From Boesenbergia rotunda (Eukaryota > Streptophyta > Magnoliopsida > Zingiberales > Zingiberaceae), in the NCBI GenBank assembly GCA_024364735.1, contig JAGFNQ010001614.1, positions 186,001 to 250,000 of the forward strand: a DNA stretch of 64,000 bases, read 5' to 3'. The notes under the pieces are model-generated. The model did not search any database, was not told the DNA's origin, and saw nothing but the letters and a program-made list of their open reading frames with translations. The translations under genes and the position numbers were made by a program. Below, in pieces: positions 49,473 through 59,084 of the stretch. How positions within the stretch are numbered: position 1 is the first letter of the stretch; every line of letters starts with the position of its first letter.

Positions 49473-50186
49473 ATGGCTGGTTATAATGAGCGACTAGAGG
49501 AGCTATTGGCGGAATTCAGGACAGTTTTCTATAATCCATTTCTCGGAGTCCAAGGCGTTATAGGACGACTGGATCGGATCTTCTGGAAACTTGAGCGGGT
49601 CGGGTTCCCCATGATTGATGATCACCGAATCGGGGAATTAATGCGTGCTCTACCAAAGAGAGCAGGGAAAGTTGCGAATCAGATATGGGCTGAACACAAC
49701 TTTCGCCTCTCCTACATTGGGCTATGCAATCAGCTGCTGCGCCAACAGTTTCCTGAGGACTTGGGGGAATCTGACTCCGAGTCTGAAATGGAGGAGGATC
49801 CTGAACCCGAGGAGGATCCAGAAGAAGAAGATCCCGAGATGGAGGAGGATCCAGAGGAGGATCCAGAAGAAGAAGATCCCGAGATGGAGGAGGATCCAGA
49901 GGAGGATCCAGAAGAAGAAGATCCAGAGATAGATCTGATTGAAGAATTCCAAGGGGATCCTGAGGAAATTGATTGGGATCCGGACGTGGATAATATGGAA
50001 ATAGAGCAGGATTTAGAAGAAGAAGAAGATCCTGAAGAGACAGTAGAGGATCCTGAAGAGGTCCCAGAGGAGATTCCTCCTCCACCTGAGGTCACTCTGG
50101 TCCAGACTAGAGAGACGGGTCAATTTTTAGCTACGATCCTACTGTCCGCTCTATTGGGAGCAATATCAACCTATTTGTTCTCTTAG
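49473..50186 (+). CDS. ORF1 of element J: acidic-repeat protein with C-terminal membrane anchor
   Basis: An intact 237-residue frame upstream of gag; the start is the ATG at 49473. Residues 1-98 are predicted helical and resemble the Gag capsid pattern (EFRTVFYNPFL, GRLDRIFWKLERVGFPMIDD, MRALPKRAGKVANQIW, LCNQLLRQQFPED), suggesting descent from a Gag-like domain. Residues 99-200 are extremely acidic, built on EEDPE repeats encoded by a 45-bp DNA repeat. A PPPP stretch follows, then residues 218-236 (FLATILLSALLGAISTYLF) form a single hydrophobic segment two residues from the end, as in tail-anchored proteins. No known family was recognised. Copia elements normally have no ORF here; extra ORFs in SIRE-type elements lie after pol. 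Coding is supported by the intact frame in a young element and by the combination of globular head, linker and anchor, but not proven. Confidence 0.7.
   Translation: MAGYNERLEELLAEFRTVFYNPFLGVQGVIGRLDRIFWKLERVGFPMIDDHRIGELMRALPKRAGKVANQIWAEHNFRLSYIGLCNQLLRQQFPEDLGESDSESEMEEDPEPEEDPEEEDPEMEEDPEEDPEEEDPEMEEDPEEDPEEEDPEIDLIEEFQGDPEEIDWDPDVDNMEIEQDLEEEEDPEETVEDPEEVPEEIPPPPEVTLVQTRETGQFLATILLSALLGAISTYLFS
49768..50075 (+). repeat. GAGGATCC(A/T)GAAGA-type coding minisatellite in ORF1
   Basis: The 45-bp unit encoding EEDPEEDPEEEDPEM is present in two perfect tandem copies (about 49822-49925), with degenerate copies on both sides. Because the unit lacks stops in any frame, the opposite strand is open too. 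Confidence 0.8.
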
Positions 50187-50548
50187 CTTCCTTTAGTTAC
50201 TGACGTTATGTACAGTCAGTATTTATCCATGTAGTGTAATTGTTGTTATGTACGAACAGTTTAAGTAATGTTATATGTTAACAAATTTATTAAATGATTA
50301 GTTCATTTAATAATGATTAGTTCATTATAATTAAATGATTAGTTCATTTGATGGTAATTTGTTCATTTGATGGGATGTGTGTGATATAACTAATCATTGT
50401 TTATTAGATTGGAACATACAAAGGATGAGTGGGAACGTAGTTGTCACTTGATTTTGTAAACCAACTCTATTTACAATGAGTTAGTTATTGATTACATGCA
50501 TATAACATACACTGAATTACTAAATAATGCGTTTATTTATGTTAGGTC
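50187..50548 (+). other. spacer between ORF1 and gag
   Basis: AT-rich and non-coding, with repeated AAATGATTAGTTCATTT motifs (about 50293-50350). It ends TTTATTTATGTTAG|GTC just before the gag ATG at 50549, a plausible splice acceptor. Confidence 0.5.
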
Positions 50549-51148
50549 ATGGCAACAAAGAATATTATAGCTGAACTGAACAAAGGAGAGAAACTAAATG
50601 GGGACAACTACAAAATATGGCACCTCAAGATACAGTATGTACTTGAGGAACAAGAAGTTCTAGAAGCTGTAAATCAGTTTATGGTAGAACCTGTAGACGG
50701 TGCTACCGCCCAGCATAAGCGTGATCTTGATGCCTACAAGACATGGAAGAAAAAGGACTCCACAGCAAAGGGCATTTTGATTAGTTCAATGGTTGATGAC
50801 CTAGTGTATGAGTATGAGCCATTGCCTTCAGCTCATGCGGTCTGGGTTGCCCTGAGAAATAAATATAGTGGAGTTAGCATAAGTAAGCTTCGCCAGCTGA
50901 CAATCAAATTTGACAGCTTCAAGAAACGCCCGAATGTCACCATGACCCAACATCTTAGGGAAATGGGAAATATGATTCGAGAGCTAAAAACTGCCGGTCA
51001 TGAGTTGACAGATGAACAACAGGTTCAGGCAGTTATCCGTTCCCTTCCTGATTCTTGGGAATCGATGAACAGAATCTTACTCACAGTGAAAGCATTAAAA
51101 CTTTCATTGATGTCTCACGCCATGTTGAACTGGAGGCGGAGAGAGTAG
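50549..51148 (+). CDS. Gag of element J, frame ends before the zinc knuckle
   Basis: The 199-residue frame has the N-terminal plant copia Gag signature (LNGDNYKIWHLKIQYVLEEQ), then the UBN2-type capsid region (AHAVWVALRNKYSG, LRQLTIKFDSFK, TMTQHLREMGNMIREL, VIRSLPDSWESMN). Homology leaves this frame at about 51071-51080: the expected continuation LTHSESIKTFIDVSRHVELE is in the pol frame, one base back (-1). Residues after about 178 (LLTVKALKLSLMSH...) are out-of-frame sequence. In most plant copia elements gag and pol form one frame, so either a one-base deletion or -1 frameshifting is needed to make Gag-Pol. No canonical slippery heptamer was found in the overlap, so a deletion is favoured. 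Confidence 0.85.
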   Translation: MATKNIIAELNKGEKLNGDNYKIWHLKIQYVLEEQEVLEAVNQFMVEPVDGATAQHKRDLDAYKTWKKKDSTAKGILISSMVDDLVYEYEPLPSAHAVWVALRNKYSGVSISKLRQLTIKFDSFKKRPNVTMTQHLREMGNMIRELKTAGHELTDEQQVQAVIRSLPDSWESMNRILLTVKALKLSLMSHAMLNWRRRE

Positions 51149-54100
51149 AATCTGCAAGGATATCTGGACAAGCTTTTGTAGCTGAAGGATCTAGACCCAA
51201 GAATAAGAAGATATGGTTCAAGAAAGGAAAGGGAAAAGGAAGAGGAAAAGAAGCTGCTGCTGGGCAAGGCCCGATCAAGAAGGAGTTTAAAGGAAAGAAG
51301 TATGGAAAGAAACCAAAAAGCAAGCTGACTTGCTATAACTGTGGCAAGAAGGGCCACTTCGCTCGAGATTGTACCGAGCCGAAAAAGGTAATTCCATATT
51401 TAACTTCTTTTCATGAGCATAATGTTGCTAGTTCAGTGTTGTTAGCTGATTCTCATCCTTTGTGGATTATAGATTCAGGAGCAACGAACCACGTAGCTCG
51501 TGATCGAGCTACATACGTGGAGTACCGTCGGGTACCAGCTGGTAACAAATGGATATATGTAGGAAACAATGCAAGAATTGAAGTCAAAGGCATTGGCACT
51601 TGCAAGCTCAACCTACGTGGTGGACATACCTTGTTTCTGCATGATGTCCTTTATGCTCCTGATATTCGACGGAATTTGGTTTCTGTTACATGTCTTCTTG
51701 ATTTGGGATATTGTATAAACTTTTACAGTCGTTGTGTGGAACTTCGAATTAACTCTGTGTTAATTGGGTGTGGTTATTTAATGAATGGTTTCATGGTTCT
51801 TGATGTGGAACATGATATTAATTGTGGAATTAATAGTTGTTTTTCAAACATTGCTCTTGCTAGTGATGCTGATATCAATAAGGAAATTTGGCATGCTAGA
51901 CTAGGACATATAGGACAAGAAAGAATGAATCGATTAGCTAAGGAGGGTCTATTAGGCTCTCATGCTAAGATTAACTTGTCAGTATGTGAGCATTGTCTTG
52001 CTGGAAAAGCAACGAGGAAACCATTTGGTAAGGCTATTAGAGCTGAGTCACCATTGCAATTAATTCATTCGGATATTTGTGGTCCGATGAATGTGAAGGC
52101 TAAACATGGAGCTTCCTATTTCATTACATTCATTGATGACTTCACACGTTTTGGTCATGTGTATTTGATATCTCATAAATATGAAGCATTGGATTGTTTC
52201 AAACGTTATTTGAACGAAGTTGAGAATCAATTGGAACGTAAGGTTAAAACCTTACGCACTGACCGTGGAGGTGAATACTTGTCTGATCAGTTCAAGACAA
52301 CTTGTAATGACCGAGGGATTATTAGACAGCTAACGATCCCTGGAACTCCACAGCAAAATGGGGTTGCTGAAAGAAGAAATAGAACTCTTCTAGATATGGT
52401 TAGGTCTATGATGGCTCAAGCTAATTTGTCAATTTCCTATTGGGGAGATGCATTATTAGCTGCGACCTACATACTTAACCGAGTGCCTTCCAAGTCTGTT
52501 CCATCTACTCCATATGAACGTTGGACAGGCAGAAAACCAGATTTGAGTAATCTGAGACCCTGGGGGTCAGCTGCCTATGTTCATGATAAGACTCACAAAT
52601 ATGGAAAACTAGGACCAAGAGGTAAAAAGTGTATCTTTATAAGGTATTCTGATACTTCTAAGGGTTATGTTTTCATTGGTGAGCAGCAAGATGGAACCGT
52701 CTCTGAAATTGAGTCAAGAGATGCCACTTTTCTCGAAACTGAATTCCCAACAAGAGGTGAAGTTGATAAGTCGATTCCTTTATTTGCAATAGAGGAAGAG
52801 GATAATGTTCCTTTATCAACAACTCAGGTATCACAAGAGATACCTGAATCTAGTCAACCCAGTGGGAGTGATTTGCCAATGAATGAATTAGTTTCAGCTC
52901 CTCAACAGTCCGACTTACGAAGGAGTAGTCGTAAAATTATTCCTCGGAGAAGGTTTGACATTGAGAATGAGGCATTAATGATACTCCCTGTTGACGATGA
53001 GGAACCTCGATCGGTTGAGGAAGCATTGAGATGTTCAGTCAGAGAAAAATGGAGAATTGCAATGGATGAGGAAATGGAGTCGATGAGAAAGAATCATGTT
53101 TGGGATTTAGTCGATCTTCCTCCGGGCCGAAGGGCTATTGGGAATAAGTGGATTCTCAAAATCAAGAGGAAAGCAGATGGATCGATTAATCGATACAAAG
53201 CTCGTCTGGTTGCAAAAGGATATACCCAAATGGAGGGTATTGATTTTGAAGAGACATTTTCCCCTGTTGTGAAGTTTGTGTCAATACGTGTCATTTTAGC
53301 TATAGTAGCAAATTATGACTTGGAATTACATCAGATGGATGTAAAAACGGCTTTCCTTAATGGTAATCTCGACGAGGAAATATATATGGCACAACCAGAA
53401 GGTTATATTGCTGAAGGCCAAGAGGATAAAGTATGTAGACTTAAAAAGTCTATATATGGGCTAAAGCAAGCGTCGAGACAATGGAACATAAGATTTAATG
53501 AAGTCATTTTATCTTATGGTTTCGAAATGATCAATGAGGATCATTGTGTATACCTCAAGGAGGATAAAGGAAAGATTGTCATATTGTCGTTATATGTTGA
53601 TGATATGCTAATAGCTGGAAATGACATACAGTTTGTGATAGAAATCAAATCGTGGCTTTCATCACAATTTGACATAATAGATATGGGAGAAGCCGAGTAC
53701 ATCTTAGGAGTTAAGATCATTAGAGATCGATCGAAAAGACTTTTGGGTTTGTCTCAAGAAGCTTATATTACTAAGATGTTACAACACTTCAATATGTCAA
53801 ATTGCAACATTGAACAAACTCCTGTAGCGAAAGGAACTGTTCTGAGCAAAAGTATGTATCCCAAGACTCCTGATGAAATAGCCAACATGAAGAAAAAACC
53901 ATATGCCAGTGCCATTGGTAGTTTAATGTACACTATGTTGTGTACACGTCCTGACATCAGCTATGCAGTTGGCTTGGTTAGCCGTTTCCAGTCAAACCCA
54001 GGATCGAGACACTGGAAAGCGGTGAAGAGAATATTCAGATATCTCAAAGGGACAGCGGATTATTGTCTCTGCTTCCAAGGATCAAAGTTGAGCCTGAAGG

Positions 54101-54567
54101 GCTACTCAGATGCAGATTGGGCTGGAGATCTTGATGACAGAAAATCCACATCGGGCTATGCTTTCTTGCTGAATGGTGGCGCCATCTCATGGAATAGCAA
54201 GAAACAAGCTTGTGTAGCTTTGTCGACAATGGAAGCCGAATACGTGGCTTGTGCAGCGGCTGTACAAGAAGCTGTCTGGCTGAGAAGATTCCTGAAGCAT
54301 TTGAAGATTGCTGAGGATAGTGGGAGTCCAGTTACAGTGCTCTGTGACAATCAAGCTGCAATAGCTTTTTCCAAAGATCCCAAGTATCACAGCAAAGGCA
54401 AGCATATAGAAATCAAATATAATTATGTAAGGGATATTGTTGACAAGAAAAAAGTAGTTCTTGAGTATATCCCTACACGTGCTATGCTTGCAGATCCTTT
54501 TACTAAGCCATTGACAAAAGAGTCATTTCTTGGACATGTGAAGTCTTTGGGACTTCGAAAAATGTAA
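51055..54567 (+). CDS. Pol polyprotein of element J (zinc knuckle, PR, INT, RT, RNase H)
   Basis: The frame is intact for 1170 codons; residue 1 is only the first ATG in the frame, which really continues Gag. In order: Gag tail and CCHC knuckle CYNCGKKGHFARDC (93-106), basic linker, aspartic protease DSG (140-142), pre-integrase HHCC region (from H280; C311 and C314), integrase catalytic triad D340, D403 and E439 (36 residues apart), reverse transcriptase (about 683-930; D762 and YVDD at 847-850), and RNase H (about 1015-1140; SDADWAGD, then E1060). All catalytic residues looked for are present. Order PR-INT-RT-RH defines Ty1/copia. The product would make a DNA copy of the element in cytoplasmic particles and integrate it in the nucleus. 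Confidence 0.95.
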   Translation: MGIDEQNLTHSESIKTFIDVSRHVELEAERVESARISGQAFVAEGSRPKNKKIWFKKGKGKGRGKEAAAGQGPIKKEFKGKKYGKKPKSKLTCYNCGKKGHFARDCTEPKKVIPYLTSFHEHNVASSVLLADSHPLWIIDSGATNHVARDRATYVEYRRVPAGNKWIYVGNNARIEVKGIGTCKLNLRGGHTLFLHDVLYAPDIRRNLVSVTCLLDLGYCINFYSRCVELRINSVLIGCGYLMNGFMVLDVEHDINCGINSCFSNIALASDADINKEIWHARLGHIGQERMNRLAKEGLLGSHAKINLSVCEHCLAGKATRKPFGKAIRAESPLQLIHSDICGPMNVKAKHGASYFITFIDDFTRFGHVYLISHKYEALDCFKRYLNEVENQLERKVKTLRTDRGGEYLSDQFKTTCNDRGIIRQLTIPGTPQQNGVAERRNRTLLDMVRSMMAQANLSISYWGDALLAATYILNRVPSKSVPSTPYERWTGRKPDLSNLRPWGSAAYVHDKTHKYGKLGPRGKKCIFIRYSDTSKGYVFIGEQQDGTVSEIESRDATFLETEFPTRGEVDKSIPLFAIEEEDNVPLSTTQVSQEIPESSQPSGSDLPMNELVSAPQQSDLRRSSRKIIPRRRFDIENEALMILPVDDEEPRSVEEALRCSVREKWRIAMDEEMESMRKNHVWDLVDLPPGRRAIGNKWILKIKRKADGSINRYKARLVAKGYTQMEGIDFEETFSPVVKFVSIRVILAIVANYDLELHQMDVKTAFLNGNLDEEIYMAQPEGYIAEGQEDKVCRLKKSIYGLKQASRQWNIRFNEVILSYGFEMINEDHCVYLKEDKGKIVILSLYVDDMLIAGNDIQFVIEIKSWLSSQFDIIDMGEAEYILGVKIIRDRSKRLLGLSQEAYITKMLQHFNMSNCNIEQTPVAKGTVLSKSMYPKTPDEIANMKKKPYASAIGSLMYTMLCTRPDISYAVGLVSRFQSNPGSRHWKAVKRIFRYLKGTADYCLCFQGSKLSLKGYSDADWAGDLDDRKSTSGYAFLLNGGAISWNSKKQACVALSTMEAEYVACAAAVQEAVWLRRFLKHLKIAEDSGSPVTVLCDNQAAIAFSKDPKYHSKGKHIEIKYNYVRDIVDKKKVVLEYIPTRAMLADPFTKPLTKESFLGHVKSLGLRKM

Positions 54568-55796
54568 CACATTGTAATGACGATCAATTTTAAATGAAAG
54601 TGCCATGATTTATTCAGTGTAAATGTATTTGTTACATTTGGATAAAAGCAAATGTATTTGTTACATTTAGATAAAAGTAAATGTATTTGTTACATTTAGA
54701 TAAAGTCTCGATAAGCATGTTGGCAGGTTGGGATTGGTCCGCTCACATGGACAATCATCTCTATTTGTTGAGTATAAATAGAGGTAAGACCATTACTTAT
54801 GGGACAGCTTATGTAGCTGTGAATAGAGACATACTCGTAAGTTGAGGTCGCCTTGATTTTATATCAAGATGAGATTATTTAATGTAATAATCGAAGTAAA
54901 TGTTCCCACCATTTACTAAGCCTGCTTGTAGCCAGATTGGAGTTCATAGGTTGAATTCAGGATTAGACATTGGGTATGTCTAGATCGAAATCTGTACGAT
55001 GTTAATTTTGATAAAACATGCACTCTTTTGTTAAAGAGAAAAACATCGTAGCATGTGATTCATACCACATGTGCTATAGCGACAATAAGGGTAGTAGGAG
55101 AATGGATCCCTGCTTCTCTATTATGTGAGACCCTTGAGATTATAAGTTAATCTCAGATTTACCCTATGTGACTATTTGGTTGTCTGCTTGAAATTTTAAT
55201 TAGTGTCTGCTACCTTAGCATGTATCCTATTGGCTATGGATGATTCGGTCTATGGAACATAACTAGGAAAGCAACTGATTAGAATGAATAGATTCAAGCT
55301 AAATAGGAAGACTAAGAGAGATTTACATCATTGACACTTATTCACTGGTCGACCAATTACATTTTTGTTGAGTACTTAAGATGTGATTGTGAATAATTGT
55401 ATTGAATGGAAATATTGAACATGCTCTTGACTTAATGGTCATTACGAGGGATTAGAGATGTTCATATTGATGTAAATGTTTTAGTCTGGGGTAAAAGCAA
55501 GTGATTGATGTCTCTGATTCATGTGATAGAGCGACTAAGTAAAGTGTAATAACTTTCTTGGTATTGATCGCTCAGAGAGCAGCTAAGTTAAGTGTCACAA
55601 CTTTCTTAGCAATGATTGCTCAGTATGCTTGCTGTCGCACGAATCATTTTCCCTAAAGTATGAATTGGATGTTCTGTTAGTCTATGTGACTATATGGTCT
55701 TTGTGACTATCTGGTTTTTTGTATCCTAGTTATGATATGGTCTTTGTGACCTGATTCTTATATTGTCTATGTGACTTGACTTGTATGAGTGGGAGA
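54568..55796 (+). other. 3' untranslated region and PPT of element J
   Basis: No ORF of note. A ~29-bp unit TAAATGTATTTGTTACATTT is tandemly repeated three times (54620-54706), and a ~55-bp block with AACTTTCTT(G/A)G is duplicated at about 55536-55623. The stretch ends in the purine-rich GAGTGGGAGA (55787-55796), the polypurine tract, directly before the 3' LTR. Confidence 0.7.
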
Positions 55797-56189
55797 TGTA
55801 AGGAGTGGCAGCGTGTGCAGTTATTAACTGCACACGCTGCAGCGTGTGCAGTTGTTGCACACGCAGGGAGTGGGCTCGATGCCCCTCCCTCTCCACTCCT
55901 TCTACACCCCTTTGCTCCCCTATATAAGAAGGGGGGTAGGGGGTTCATTCAAGGCAAGGAGAGTGATTAAAGGATTTGGAATTCTAGGAGTGAACATCCA
56001 AAGGGTCCGAGGGATCTGGTTCGTGATACCGAGAGGGGAAGAGCTTTCCGATTCCGTGATCGCTCTTCCGACGACAAGCGCGAAGAACAACGAAGGGGGA
56101 GCGTGAATCGCTGTAAGTGTTTACCGTTTTTATAAGTGTAGATTCAATATCTTAAATTTCGTTCACAATTTCATGCATTAGAATCGACA
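55797..56189 (+). repeat. 3' LTR of element J (393 bp)
   Basis: Identical to the 5' LTR except for a 31-bp insertion near its start (about 55821-55851), which builds nested palindromes around CACACGCTGCAGCGTGTG, and one A-to-G difference at about 56102 that turns the 5' LTR's ATG into GTG. Confidence 0.95.
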
Positions 56190-57702
56190 GGTACAACTAT
56201 GCAATGGTATGAAAATAATACCAGAATCAAATAAACATGCAACTAATTTACTAGGTAAGGTATATCTAATGCCAACTAAAATACTAATTGTGTTTAATAA
56301 TTATTCCTAAGTGCTTACCTACAAACGATACTTTACAGAACGAAAAATCAATAGGTGAGATTGTATGAACATAAATTTGAGTAGCTCAAAGACCAAGTAA
56401 AGAAAAGTATCAACGATGATATTAAAGTCAAAGATAAGACAAAACAGTTTTACTCAGAAACAAAACAGGTCATACATTTAAATTCAATAAACTACAGGAT
56501 ACAAAAGAGATACCCGCCTCTTAAAGTAGTATACGTATCGAAGAGAACCACCCACGATCAAACACACAAACGAATCAAAGTTCTAGTCAAAGACTAGGTT
56601 TAGTTATAATCACATGCGATACTTAACTAAACAATCTATTTAAATTAATTAGGATAAATCCTAATTATTGTAGCCATTTCATTAGCCTAAATTAAATGAA
56701 TATTTACTAACTACTCCCATCCACGAGATTAGATTCAATTCGGTTTTAATCCCTTGGTCACTTCTCATTATAAATTCCTCATAATGGTTTGTGTTCTCTT
56801 CACGAGAACTATTCTAAGTTCTCCACGTAGCTAATTTCAATTTAAAACTCTAGAATTTAAATAGCTAGTGGTATAAATAAAAAAAGAGTAGTACAAGTTT
56901 TGAAACAGGAATAAACAAACATTTTATATATATATAAAATCAATATTAGAAATAAAATTTTAATCTATTTCGAAAGATGCTAAAAGATTTTTCGAATTGA
57001 AATCAAATCAAACTAAAATGAAAGTATTACCTGGGTACGTTAGGATCACACGCACTGCATACATTTTCAGGAACGAGAGCTACATCTAATATTATAGATT
57101 AATCATGCACAAGGAATCAAACAAGAAAAATAACTAATAACTTCTTCTAACAAAGGCACAATTAAACTCTTTACAAATCTATCCTAAATCGCCATCCAGT
57201 TCCTTGGTGTGCAAGGTTGTTATAAAAAGACAAGCAGGAGAACTCCACGAATTTTTCAGTTATTGACTAGATTTCGAAATAGCAGATCAAGAAACGAAGT
57301 GTTTGTTGAACAAGCAAGAACCTTTACCGAAGAATCTGTTCAGAACTAAAGGAAAAGCACTCCACGACGCCGGAGTTAGACAAGGCTGATCGACTCCCCT
57401 CACAGGCGCTCCAAGACTGGGCTTAGAGATCGTCGCTCGTTCGAGGAGAGGAAGGGCTTGCGTGAGTTGGCAGTGGCCGTCAGCTTGCTTGTGCGAGAGA
57501 GGAAACCGCAACAGAGAGGACTGCTGTGACAGGCGGTTTCAAGGAGGAAGAAGGAAGAATCGGGGGGAAGAAAAACAAAAGGCAGGGTTTTACAAAGTTA
57601 AGGAGAAATTGCAAAAAGGCCCTTCAAATCCAACTAATTTAAACCTCACCCCTAGTTTAGAGTTTTACTCTTTTAAGCCCTCCAAAATTTTGATATTTAA
57701 CA

Positions 57703-58252
57703 ATAATTTTTGATTCTGGACTCAGAATCAGACTCTATCAGTGGTTATGTGTGCAGAATTCGAAAATCTATGTTTGTACGGGTGAAACCATAACCGTCAA
57801 TTTTTGAAGCCTAATTTCGCCATTTAAATCCTTTTTGTAGCACTTTTATTATTTTTGATAATTTTTATTTTTTAGTATTTAAGATAATTTTGATATTCCT
57901 GATATTTAAAAAAGAGAATTTGTCTTTATCCACATTTTATTTTGAGTTAAAATCGTTCAGTTATTTATTTTCTTTTTCGAATAAAAGATCTATTTCCTTT
58001 ATTTACAAAATTAGAATTATGATCTTTTAATTATAATTTCTTTTTTTTATTTAGGCCTTAGATTATGGTATAAATAAGAGTCCTATTTAGGTATTGGGAT
58101 TCATCATGTATTCAGAATAAATTCTTTTATTATGGTGAAACTGGGAGAATAGTGTGCTTCTCATCGTTTTAGAAGGATCCTCTACTTGTTCTCTCCTTTA
58201 TCTTCTTTTTTCGGTGGCCCGCAGGATAATCGTTATCCTATCCGACGTTAGT
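57703..58252 (+). repeat. decayed gypsy-like LTR
   Basis: AT-rich sequence with a TATAAATAA box at 58069-58077 and a pyrimidine-rich tract before ...CCGACG, ending next to the primer-binding site at 58253. The LTR's left limit is not clear; 57703 is simply where R1-D ends. Only one LTR is visible. Confidence 0.45.
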
Positions 58253-58265
58253 TGGTATTAGAGCC
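58253..58265 (+). other. decayed primer-binding site
   Basis: TGGTATTAGAGCC differs by one base from the initiator tRNA-Met complement and lies between the LTR-like sequence and the gag start. Confidence 0.6.
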
Positions 58266-58289
58266 ACGTGAAGGTCATCGTCAGATCCA

Positions 58290-58668
58290 ATGGCGGGTCA
58301 TCGTGGTTGTAGTCATGAATGCAACAACAGATAGGCTTCGATGAAGGAAGTCGAGCATCGTGGTTGTAACACCCAGGACATAATGATGATTGAATATTTG
58401 CTGAGGCAAGAAGCAGAGCTAACCCAATGTCTAGTGGCGTAAGATTACGAAGATCATGAGAATTCTAATCATGGATCTGAGTCTTCGTTTGAGAAGCAAT
58501 ATCACCAATGGGATTCACCTTAGAGTCTTCGTTTGAGAACCAATTTTCTTGTTTGTTGTGAGCGAAGGACTTCATTGACTGGGCCATAGAAGTAAAATGG
58601 ATCTACAAGCAAGTTCCAGATCGGATGAAAGTGAAGTTAATTATTATCCGACTCATTGGGCGAGCATC
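58290..58668 (+). pseudogene. Ty3/gypsy Gag N-terminal remnant
   Basis: From ATG 58290 the frame reads MAGHRGCSH... with several stops (after CNNR, CLVA and WDSP). Further on, in another frame, VPDRMKVKLIIIRLIGRAS resembles the conserved Gag block of plant gypsy elements (usually ...KVKLVAIRLRGRASAWW). The sequence ends at 58668 where the SIRE-like LTR is inserted. Dead fragment. Confidence 0.6.
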
Positions 58669-59084
58669 TGTTGGATCGATAGAATACGATAGAGGGGGGG
58701 GGGGATAAATATCGTAAAACCGTTTCGGATTATAAAATTAGAGAATGCACAGCGGAAATTAAAACAATGAACGCGAACACCAGATTTTTTACTTGGTTCG
58801 GAGTCACGGTCGGCTCCTACTCCAAGGCCCACGGTCCTTGACCATTTACTGCGGGCAATTCTATAATGCGCAAAGTTTTTACAACGATGTGTACAATAAT
58901 AGTGCAGTAAAAACAATAATTAAACTCTTTGTTATCGACACCCGATGTGGATCGTACTTCGGTGCGGAGGGTTGTCGTCGGCGCTAGTATCTCGAGATCA
59001 GAAGTTTCTGAGCGGAGCGCTTGAGCGAAGAGCGTTGAGGCGTTGAAAAAGTGTGTGTTGAAGCCTTGGGGGTCGAACCCCATT

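Larger units (their letters stand above)
48076..56189 (+). mobile_element. complete young Ty1/copia retrotransposon with an extra ORF (element J)
   Basis: LTRs 48076-48437 and 55797-56189 are flanked by a perfect 5-bp duplication GGTAC (48071-48075 and 56190-56194). The order on the plus strand is LTR, PBS, ~1-kb leader, ORF1 (49473-50186), gag (50549-51148), pol (51055-54567), ~1.2-kb untranslated region, PPT, LTR. The LTRs differ by one substitution and one 31-bp indel, so insertion is recent. Pol is intact; gag and pol are in different frames. The extra 5' ORF is the unusual feature. Confidence 0.95.
47590..57702 (-). mobile_element. R1 LTR copy D, hosting copia element J
   Basis: Its own sequence is about 47590-48075 and 56190-57702. 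In plus coordinates the right end is ...GATATTTAACA (57702), the mirror of the TGTTAAATAC start of copy B. The left, sense-3' part (TGTCACG end and ~600 bp) is missing, replaced by the SINE-like duplication. It contains both paired modules, the AG/GGTATC exon-like segment (about 56510-56590), and a leader-like GC-richer segment (about 57180-57600). Confidence 0.72.

Noticed and set aside
49558..50095. Long minus-strand frames (175 and 121 codons) opposite ORF1 of the young copia element
   Set aside because: They are produced by the GAGGATCC(A/G)GAAGA repeat, which has no stops in any frame; the S/G- or L/D-rich peptides have no other support.
51055..51148. Programmed -1 frameshift site between gag and pol
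   Set aside because: No X XXY YYZ heptamer occurs in the gag frame within the overlap, and Gag homology shifts frame upstream of any A/T-rich run; a one-base deletion is simpler. Kept only as an open alternative.
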